NCBI GenBank assembly: GCA_029242295.1
Contig: JAQWUF010000069.1
Span: 1-17,882, forward strand
DNA: 17,882 nucleotides
Direction: 5' to 3'
Source of the DNA: UBA2040 sp002332715
GTDB lineage: Bacteria; Bacteroidota; Bacteroidia; Flavobacteriales_D; Crocinitomicaceae
A program made the position numbers and the translations under genes. This document shows positions 8,801-17,100 of this stretch, in pieces. Under the pieces are notes generated by a model, which worked only from the letters and a program-made list of their open reading frames with translations, did no database searches and had not been told where the DNA came from. How positions within the stretch are numbered: the stretch's first letter is position 1; each line of letters begins with the position of its first letter.

Positions 8801-10503
8801 CGACAGTGGCCTTCCCAATCAACGAGTATATATGTAAAATGGATGTTTTCAATTGGCTCATGGATGAAAACAAGATTGATATGGAAAAAAAAGGGGGTAA
8901 TGATATTTCAATTGATGCTGGTGTTGATGTTGTAACACCAAACTTCTTTTCCACCAACGCAAAACAAGACTCCTTAAAATTCAGAGCACCCCAAGCGACC
9001 TATTCTATAGCTGAAAAAGTGATTTATTGCGATAAAATTGACTATATCGATATCGCGGATGCTCGAATTTACCCAACAGATAAGAAATTGACTATTCGTA
9101 AAAAAGCTAAGATCGATCCAATATCCGAAGCTAAAATTGTAGCCAATTATATTACCAAATACCACACATTCGTTAAAGCAAAGGTTGAAATCACTGGTCG
9201 AAGAGCGTATGAGGCGGTAGGTGATTATCCGTATTTCGATTCTGAAGGATCATTAACTTTTGTCCCAATGGATAAGATAAGTCTAGATACTTCTTACCAA
9301 ACCGTTGGAATTGGAAAAATCAGCCAGGAGCAAGGTTTTAAGTTGAGCGAAAATTTCGATTACTATGGGAATATCATTGTCAAAGCGGCTTCGCCATTGG
9401 TGAAGTATCAGGGTGCAACGCGTTTGAATCACAATTGTGCGAAGTTTGAACGAAGTTGGTTGGCATTCGATACGGAAATAGATCCAATAGCTATACAAAT
9501 TCCAGTTTCCAACGAAATGAAAAATTTGGATGGAGACCTCATAGCTGCTGGAATTGTATGGAGGGATTCACGCGCTACAGACAGTATCCGGATTTATCCT
9601 ACTTTCTTGTCCACGATTTACGACAAAGACGACCCTAATGTGCTTTCCGCAAGTGGAGTTTTGCAATACGATAAGGCAACAAAGGAATTCCAGATTGGAC
9701 CCAAAGAAAAATTCTTGAACCCAACTGAGAAAGGGAATATAATTGCCTTGAATTCAGAAACTTGTTCGATGAAGGGAAGTGGATTAATTACCCTTGGGAT
9801 GAATTATGGTGAGGTAAATGTGAAAACGTATGGAAATGCCGAATACAATCAAAACAATGGATTAACGAGCATGGATGTCACCATGAACATTGGAATGACC
9901 CTGAATAAAAAAGTGTTTGAAGAAGTTGGTGAAAGAATTCAGCTGGTACCAGGAATTCCATTTATGGATATCGAAGAAGTTAACATCGAACAAGCTTTGG
10001 TTGAATGGGAGGATGCCAAAGTGGCCGATAAATTTAAATCAGACTATGTAATCAAAGGCGAAGTAAAGAAGTTTCCAAGTTCACTTTCTGAAGGAATTAC
10101 CTTTACTGGTTTGCAATTGCAAAGCTTTGATAGTGACAGATTTTCACAAAGTGGTTTGATTACTTCGACAAGGGAAGCGGTTTTGGTAAATATTTTCGAC
10201 AAGGCAGTGTTCAAAAAAATTGAGTTAGAGGCATTCTTCCAAAAAGTGTACAGCGGTGCTCAAAGTGATCAGTTTACTATTCTGTTCTCAGTAACGGGTG
10301 GTTCCCTCTATTTCATGGACTATTCAATGGTTAAAAAGAATGGAATTATGAGAATTCAGTCTTCAGATGCTGATTTTAGAACTGCAATTAGCGAACTGAA
10401 AGACGAGAAACGAAAGTCAAAAAACTTTGAGTATGGTCTGATTGAAGGAGATAATCCTTACCTTAGAAACTTTAAAAGGTTAATAGAATTGAAAGAAGAA
10501 TAA
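5863..10503 (+). CDS. Large secreted (probably periplasmic) beta-rich protein of unknown function
   Basis: I do not recognise a characterised family. Seen: 1546 residues; signal peptide MNSRKHFYLLAVLFIQCNFLFGQ with likely cleavage before Q23 (Q precedes the only cysteine there, so this is not a lipobox); no later membrane segment; no C-terminal type IX sorting domain or OmpA domain, so periplasmic residence is most likely. Residues 460-525 have an alpha/beta stretch (VAASALGKTVGQAKSLLLDL then FITYD..NKLISIN) whose pattern resembles a winged helix, and the rest is dominated by alternating short beta strands. Residues about 769-846 and 857-938 are two similar ~80-residue units (see repeat entries). 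A later segment (about 1040-1110) contains KLTIRKKAKIDP and IVANYITKYHTF, which look like conserved strands. It sits between prmA (1-nt overlap) and plsY (1-nt gap) in the operon, which hints at envelope biogenesis; that is inference. Confidence 0.85.
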   Translation: MNSRKHFYLLAVLFIQCNFLFGQVFTPEREKFVKEFHKTLSDYGKGDHNEFSKKLLPAMLVEGSAFPEALFKRMVSTSDLILEKKLKPYPELYDYVFSIYSLVNSEQSNTSIDAWHASVDDLLDARNVKKFEGFIDLSSSFFSEKILTRQSNFIWFYEGGEFSFDSDGKAQFILSDGNLVCRIMNRDSKEAKKNRYVDSIVVNNTDGIFDPFLKKWEGQNGTVTWEKVGLSKNQTYAEIKNYEVALKSSNFSADSVKFYSEYFDKPVVGKLTDRAFISNSSADDLFPQFFSYDQKLSIKDVKENMDFVGGYAMKGRNFEGFGTKAAPAVLTIFQDKKPFVIARAVLFVINDEKVFTIEAEFWMQIHEKDSICHPGASLTYTDATSTFEVQRSANGIGQAPFQNSYHEVDMYIPKIVWVKDIKVLNFDFNFGMSQDQRVARLESNNYFNSRQYSQIQGLASVHPLVQLLNYSYKNDQRAIPEGVAASALGKTVGQAKSLLLDLASQGFITYDTENKLISINQKTINFVEARAQKRDYDNLVFTADLRPKKLSEYSAEEISKDPFLLAVKGNYNKINEERRKMNNFGKLDLKTMDLHLLAVDEIDISQRQHVTIFPKKYDIVIKKNRDFDFQGYINAGKLELDADVSEFRYDEFKFNLTKTVSTIFRVKPMSEQDGNRTIEVSSRVDGIVGELLIDDPKNRSGNDTKIIGYPKLSSIKDAKIYYNSKTIYRGEYDSTRFFFTVKPFVLDSLDDFDEKSFHLNGELTSAGIFPKFAEPVRIMPDYSLGFSTKSPAGGHAFYGTSAKYENKIILSNSGLQGAGTINFLSATAESNALAFLPDSTLGVADFMNREVRTSVEFPKVTGKNVLVTYIPGQNLMKAQSTLKEDLSFFDGQAQLKGTAILTLKGMSGEGLMNFLTATLVSDDFTFKAKEINGDTTDFNLRNVNPEEENEEKITFKTNNVSANISFEDRKGVFVSNGGASTVAFPINEYICKMDVFNWLMDENKIDMEKKGGNDISIDAGVDVVTPNFFSTNAKQDSLKFRAPQATYSIAEKVIYCDKIDYIDIADARIYPTDKKLTIRKKAKIDPISEAKIVANYITKYHTFVKAKVEITGRRAYEAVGDYPYFDSEGSLTFVPMDKISLDTSYQTVGIGKISQEQGFKLSENFDYYGNIIVKAASPLVKYQGATRLNHNCAKFERSWLAFDTEIDPIAIQIPVSNEMKNLDGDLIAAGIVWRDSRATDSIRIYPTFLSTIYDKDDPNVLSASGVLQYDKATKEFQIGPKEKFLNPTEKGNIIALNSETCSMKGSGLITLGMNYGEVNVKTYGNAEYNQNNGLTSMDVTMNIGMTLNKKVFEEVGERIQLVPGIPFMDIEEVNIEQALVEWEDAKVADKFKSDYVIKGEVKKFPSSLSEGITFTGLQLQSFDSDRFSQSGLITSTREAVLVNIFDKAVFKKIELEAFFQKVYSGAQSDQFTILFSVTGGSLYFMDYSMVKKNGIMRIQSSDADFRTAISELKDEKRKSKNFEYGLIEGDNPYLRNFKRLIELKEE
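8167..8400 (+). repeat. Internal protein repeat, unit 1, in the 1546-residue protein
   Basis: A 78-residue segment starting FPKFAEPV and containing HAFYGTSAKYENKIILSNSG, then LQGAGTINFLSATAES, ending GVADF. It aligns by eye with unit 2 (8431-8676), sharing the opening FPK, a central F(Y/F)G/DG...L element, the G(L/M).G.G..NFL(S/T)AT core and the closing DF. Similarity is at protein level only; the DNA copies have diverged. Confidence 0.55.
8431..8676 (+). repeat. Internal protein repeat, unit 2, in the 1546-residue protein
   Basis: An 82-residue segment starting FPKVTGKN and containing DLSFFDGQAQLKGTAILTLK, then GMSGEGLMNFLTATLVS, ending DTTDF. It is the partner of unit 1, ten codons downstream. 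A weaker third occurrence may lie at about 9631-9840 (SASGVLQYD ... SMKGSGLITLGMNYGE). The pattern suggests serial beta-sandwich or beta-solenoid modules. Confidence 0.5.
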
Positions 10504-10504
10504 A

Positions 10505-11122
10505 ATGATTTGGAATTTCATACTATATCCGATTTTAGGCTATTTTTTAGGATCCATTCCAACGGCCGTATGGGTTGGTAGGAGTTGGTACGGGATTGAC
10601 ATTCGAAAACACGGGAGTAAAAATGCCGGTGCAACGAATACTTTTAGGGTCTTGGGCCAAAAAGCGGGTATTGTAGTTTTAGCAATAGATGTACTAAAAG
10701 GCTTGATTGCGTCTGTTTTGCCACTTATTTTTATGCCTGATCGCTTGGGCTCGGATATGTTGGTCAACGTTCAATTAATCACCTCTTTGGCTTGTGTTCT
10801 TGGTCATGTGTTTCCAATCTTCGCTAATTTCAATGGAGGAAAGGGAGTGGCAACGTCACTTGGGATTATTATTGGTCTTCATCCACCAGCAGCAATTATC
10901 GCTATAGGAATATTTTTAGCGGTCTACTTAATCAGCTCTTTTGTTTCACTTGGTGCCATATGTGCTGCACTGACCTTTCCGATTTTACTTCATTTTCGTT
11001 TTCATATTGATTCGCTTAATTTATTGATTTTCAGCTCATTGCTCGGTGTAGCAATTGTTTTTGCGCATCGAAAAAACATTGCAAGACTGCTCAATCGAAC
11101 GGAGTCCAAGATGCCTCTTTTA
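10505..11122 (+). other. plsY: PlsY domain of the fused frame (acyl-phosphate:glycerol-3-phosphate acyltransferase)
   Basis: PlsY transfers the acyl group from acyl phosphate to sn-glycerol 3-phosphate, the first committed step of bacterial phospholipid synthesis, in the inner membrane. Seen: about 206 residues, the full usual length, with several hydrophobic membrane segments. The conserved loops are present: YFLGSIPTAVWVGR, then GIDIRKHGSKNAGATNTFR (motif 1); HVFPIFANFNGGKGVAT (motif 2); and AHRKNIARLLNRTE near the C-terminus (motif 3). Nothing essential is missing, so the enzyme part should be active. In relatives the protein would end a few residues after the NRTE motif, but here no stop codon follows. 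Starts 1 nt after the preceding gene. Confidence 0.93.
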
Positions 11123-14100
11123 GAAAAAAGAATAAAATTGAACCGGATTGCAACTAGAATGTACTTCAGTACATCAGTATCAGCCATGATTAAAAGACTA
11201 ACCCATTTAATGGCAGGTTTAATGATTTGTCTGTCCCTTTTTGGCCAAACCGAATCTGAAATCCTAAGTGAAGCGAATAAGCTTTTCAAAAGTGAGAGTT
11301 TCGTGCAAGCTACACCCTTGTACTTGCGTTTGCTCTCTCTCTCCCCTAAAAACAACGATTATAACTTTAGATATGGAACTTGTTTACTCTTCAATGCGGA
11401 TAAAAAACAAGAGGCGCTACGTTATCTAAAATTTGCAACCGAAAGCCCAAATATAGATCCGGAAGCACATTTCTACCTAGGAAAAGCTTATCATCTCAAT
11501 TATTTGTTCAACGATGCGGTAAGAAGTTACGTTACGTTTGAAGAGTTGGCTGGAGCAAAAGCCTCAAATGATAAACAAATTGATCGTCTAATTGAAACTT
11601 GTCAAAATGGTAGACGATTATTGATGAATTACTCTGAAATGATCGTTTTTGACAAAAAAGAAATCGAAGCGGATAAGTTTTTCAGACTTTACGACACGAA
11701 AGATATAGGAGGGACCATAATCGTAACTGCCGATTATCAATCAAAATTGGATAAGAAAATGGGTCATATTCCATTGATCTTTTTTGGAAAGAATGCCACA
11801 GAGATATTTTATTCCTCCTATGGGGAAGACATGGCCGATGGAAAGCAAATTTACCGCCGCAAAAGAGAATCATCCGGTAAATGGGGCGATGCGCAATTAA
11901 TCAAAGGAAAAGTCAATACGAAGTTTGATGAAGATTATTGCTACAAGAGTCAAGACGGGAAATACTTGTACTTCAGTTCAAAAGGGCATAATTCTATGGG
12001 TGGATATGATGTTTTCCGCAGCCCTTATGATGCATCGAGTGATTCTTTCGGCGAGCCTGAAAATATGGATTTCGCAGTTTCATCTCCAGATGACGACATC
12101 TTTTTCTTGGTAGACGCCAATAATGAAAACGGTTATTTCGCCTCAGCGCGGCAAAGTGAATCAGGTAAATTGTATGTGTACAAAATCCGCGTAGATAAGT
12201 TGCCAACTGAATTAAGTATTATCGCTGGACAATACGAATCAAAAATCACGCAATTGCCAGCCCAATTAAAAGTTCAGGTTGAAACACTTGAAAGCAAAGT
12301 AATCGGACAGTTCAAATCGGATAAAAATGGACAAATTGTATTGTCTTTCCCAACCGGGGGGCAGTATCGCTACAAAATGAACTTGGAAGGTTCTTCGGAA
12401 ATCTATATTGCGAATGTGAATGTCCCGTTTATAAAAGGCATAAAACCAGTTCGACAAAGTTTTGTCCATTTTATGGAAAACGGTTCTGAGGTCCTCAAGG
12501 TATTGGATCGTTTTGATGAGTCGGTGGCAGAAAAAGACGATATTCTTGCGACAGTATTTGCCAATAAAGCCAATCTCGATCCTAATTCTGATAAATTTGA
12601 TTTGAATAACCTAAATAATGCGAAAGAAATTGAAGAGGTGTTGGCTTCTATTGGTGCCGAGGGCATGACAATGAATGAGGTCGCGTTAGAGAGATCTAAA
12701 CAAATTGCGAAAACATTGGATGAAAATATGATTTCTTCATCCATAGACAATACCTACGATGAGGTTTCTCAGAACATCAGCGAAGATACGAGCTTGATCG
12801 GTGTAACGAAATTAAAGGCGCTAAAAGAACATGATCAGTCTTACGCAACGAAAGTTAAAGCACGTCAAAGTGAGATTCAAAATCGCTTATCGACAGAACC
12901 CAATAAACTGCCAGAATTCCAAAAAGAATTAGAGTTATTAAGTACAATTCTGTCTGATAAAGAAAATGCGATTGCTCTTAAAGAATCCGAAATTACAAGA
13001 CTTGAAAATGCAGCTTCGACAATAGTTTCAACCTTTACTCAGTTGACTCAAAAAGAGCAAGAGATGTCCATGTTGTCTGATTTGAATGCTAGTTATTTGG
13101 ATCAAAAAGAATCGTTCGAACGCAATACGAAAGACAATTTGGATGAAGAATTGAAACTTGATCGTGAAATGTTGGCTCAATTGAAGTCAGAGAAACAAAA
13201 ATTGAATACCCAAACTCAATCTGCAAAAATCGCTGCGATTAATCGATTAGAGTATCAAATCAAGGAGGATATTCAAGAAAATGAACTGAATCTTGTGGCA
13301 TTTTCAGAATCTCGTCAAGAACTAATTGAACGACTGGCATCCAACTATTCACTTGAAAGTGAAAATTTGAATGATAATCAAGGTTTAACTGAATTGAACA
13401 AAACGAAAGCGAAAGTTGCTTTAGACGAGGCTTTAATCAACAGTTTATCCATAGAGAAATCGAAAATTTCAAAATTAGCCGAAGAGAATCCAAATGTTCA
13501 GAGTCTCTACTTGAAAGAAGCTCAATTGGAAGAATTAATTGCGGAGAAGTCCCAGTTGACCCTCTCTCGTAAAGATAAAATCGATGAATTAGAAAGTTTA
13601 GTTGCCACGACGGATCCTGTTAACGCAACAAATCCATTTGCACAATTGGACCCAGTTGCTCAAGAAAAAGCAATTCAAGAAAAAATTGATTGGACGTATG
13701 AAGAAGATAAAAATGAAATAGCTGCGATCAGTAATTCGGAATTAGAGAAAGTTCAAGGATTGATACAATTGGATAAGGAAACTCAAAAGAAATTGGCTAC
13801 CAAAAAAGCAAATTTTGATCCAGTAAAGTATGAAGCTGAAATAAAAGCGATAGCCCGCATTGAAAAAAGTATCCAAGAATCGCTAAGTAACAACCAAATG
13901 AGCATGCTAGCGTTACCAGAGTCGGATGATGAATTGATCGCCCGAGTTGCTAAAACAAATAGTGCGAAACGAGAGTCATTGTATGCCAACATGTCGCTTT
14001 CAGAATTGGATTGGAAGAAAAAGGAAATTGAATTGGACCAAGAATTACTCAAGATTCTTATCAATGAACAAGACAAATTCAAACGCCTTGGTTCGGATAA

Positions 14101-17100
14101 TCCACAAGTGCCAGAATTAAAAGAAAAAGCGGATGAAATTGCCCTTTTAATTTCAAAAAATCAGGACGAACTGAGACTTCATGAAGGTCAGTTGAAAAGT
14201 ATCACTAGTCAGTTTGCCATTACTGATCCTGCAATCGACCAAATTACAGACCCAATTATTACCGATCCAATTGTAGATAATTCGTTCAGCCAATTATCCA
14301 AAATAGAACAAGAACAGAAAATACTACAAACCGCTGATGCTAGCTATACTGCAAAAAAGGAAAATCTTCGCAATATTCCGAATCCAACACGCGCTCAAAT
14401 TGAAGAAGGCATTGCCGCTGACGAGAACATGTTGTCGGAAATTTTGATCATGAAGAGAAATCTAGATCCAGTAAAAGATGCAGCAAAAATTGATGCTATC
14501 TCGCGTATCGAACAAAAGACCAATCAAGATGTAAATAAAACGGAATTGACTCTTGCTAGTCTGCCTGAATCGCAAGAGGCGATCTTATCGAGATTGGTGA
14601 ACGATGAACTTAGAAAGATTCAAGAGGTGAAGAATAGTTCGACCTTGACAGAACTCGAAAAAGCGAAGAAAATAATTCGAATCAACAATGCGATTATCAA
14701 CTCGATAGAAACTGAAAAAGCGAAGTTGGACGATTTATCCAAAGCAAATCCTAACATGGAAACCTTGTCGAAAAAGACGGTTGTCTTGAGTTTAATTATC
14801 AACAAACGAGAAGCGGACATAGCAGTTTTAAACCAAGAGATTGATAAAATTAATTCGGACCTCGCATCGACAAATTCTTTGGATAAAGTAAGAAAAGGTT
14901 TCGTTACAGTTGAAGAGTTAAGAACCGAGGTATTAAAAGGTGACGAAGGAATTGTAGATAATAATGAAACGACCATTGCTGGTTTAAATGCACAATTGAA
15001 GAAATTAGAATCTTACGGAAGAGAGTTGAATACCTTAGATTCAACGTATGAATTTTACGAAAAGACCCAGAATGTAGACTTTCAATCCGAACGTCAACTG
15101 GTTGCTGATGAACTAGGTATTATTGAATTAAAGAAACGGCAAGCGAGCATTAGCATTGGTGAATTGGAAACAGAAGCAATGGGGTCAACTATCGCAAAAA
15201 CACAAGTAATGTATGAAGATGCCTCGTTGACGAAATTAGTGAACGAGGAAAATGAATTGCGTGTTGCGCTTGAAAGTGACGATTTGACCTCAATGAAAGA
15301 AGCCAGGAAGTTGGAGAAGAAACTGCTGAATGTAATTGGCGATAGAATGGATAAAGAAAATTCTATTACTGCGAAAATTGTGAACAGTACCTCTGATGAT
15401 AACGAAAATAAACTCGAGAAATTAAAGTCTTTGGAAACGAATTCAATCACGGAGAAAATCAATATCGAACTGACTGAAAATAGATACAAAGAAATCGCAC
15501 TTCAGTCGCAAATGTTAGAGCAAAAGGCAAAGAAATCAAAGTCTCCAGTAGAACAAGCGGAACTTCTGAGTCAAGCCTTGTCGAAGCAACAGGAGGCATC
15601 TAATTTGCTTGAAATGAGTTACGTTGATACCAAGATTGATAATTTGACCAAAGGAAAAATTAACTCTTTAATGACCAACGGTGAATTGGAAGCTCGAAAA
15701 CGAAATCTGTTGGTTGAGGAAGCGAACAACGCAGCACAATTGGCGGAAGCTGATGCCCAAATAAAGAACGAGACAAATGCGAAGATGCAAGGTCAGTTGT
15801 ACGACCAACGAGATGAGTTGGTTAAAAAACGTTCAGGGTTGAATGAAGAAATTGCGCAGGTGGACAAAAAGATTTCAAAAGCACCAACGCCGGGTAAACC
15901 AACGCTTCCTGAAAATGCTAAATCGAAGGAGTTGACCTATTTGGAAGAACGAGAGATAGCTGAAAGTAGTTATTACAAAGACCTTTCAATAGCAAACTAT
16001 GACGCTAGATTTTTGGAAAAAGAAATTTTAGATATACTTAAATCTATTGATCAAGATAAAATCGATGCCCAGTATTTGGTCGAGTTATGGCTAACGAATA
16101 ACGACAAGGATATCAATAAATTAATTCTAAAAAAGATTGCAACAATTCAAAACAAAGAAGTTAAACTAGAGGAGCTTAAAGCTCAGTTGAAAAAGCTTCA
16201 GAACGATTTGCAAGCATTGCTACCAAGTGATCCAAACATAGTTGCGAAAATCAACAATCTTTTAGCTAGAAGCGTCGATCCAATGACCAAAGGAGATGCA
16301 GTAGACTATTTTGCCATTCCAGCTGCTGGATTTGAAATCTTGTCAACCACCAATACAGCTCCCGTTGTGAAAGCGAAACCAATTTCGGCAGAAACACCAA
16401 CTGGTTTTATGTACCGTGTGCAAGTAGGAGCCTTCTCAAAGCCTGTTGCGGAAGATCAGTTCAATGAGTTCACGCCAGTATCGGCAGAGAAACGCAGCAA
16501 TGGTTTATTTGTGTACATGGCGGGTTATTTCGTCCGCAATGCAAATGCATTTGAAGCGCAAAAATCAATTCGTAAAATCGGGTATTCTGATGCCTTCGTA
16601 GTTGCATACTGCGATGGCCAACGAATTACTTTGAGTGAAGCGAAACGATTAGAAGAAACTAAAGCTTGTACGCCGATAGAGTTAAATCAAATTTCTATTC
16701 AGAACAATGCTCCGGCGCCGACTGACAAAAAGAGAATAATGGTAACCGAGTTGGATTATTACAAAGCAATCGGCGCAGCTCCAGCCTTCCCAGTTGAAAC
16801 GAAAAAAGGGTTATTCTTTACCGTTCAATTAGGTGTTTACAATCGCCCAGTGGATAAAAAGACTTTGAAAGATATGTCCCCATTGATAACGAAAAGATTG
16901 CCCAACGGACAGATTCGCTATTCAGTAGGAGTTTATGTGTCCATTGAAGAGGCTTTCCCGAAAAGAGATCAAGCTTTTGAAAAGGGTATCACGGATGCAT
17001 ATATTACTGCATATTACGAAGGCGAACGAATCAGTTTAGCGGAAGCAGAAGATTTATTGCGTAAAGATGGAACCGGTGTAATAGAGAAGACAGCGGTGGG

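Noticed and set aside
8541..8957. 138-codon antisense open frame inside the 1546-residue gene
   Set aside because: It lies entirely within a well-supported coding region, has serine/phenylalanine-rich low-complexity content typical of the reverse complement of AT-rich coding DNA, and shows no domain.
11124..11130. A AAA AAG, the canonical -1 ribosomal frameshift heptamer, at the PlsY junction
   Set aside because: The heptamer is out of phase with the open frame (codons are GAA AAA AGA), so the usual tandem slippage from AAA AAG does not apply. Kept only as a homopolymer and slippage concern.
15094..15489. 131-codon antisense open frame inside the coiled-coil region
   Set aside because: Ser/Phe-rich shadow of Glu/Lys-rich coiled-coil codons; same reasoning applies to the antisense frames at 13783-14082 and 14620-14976.
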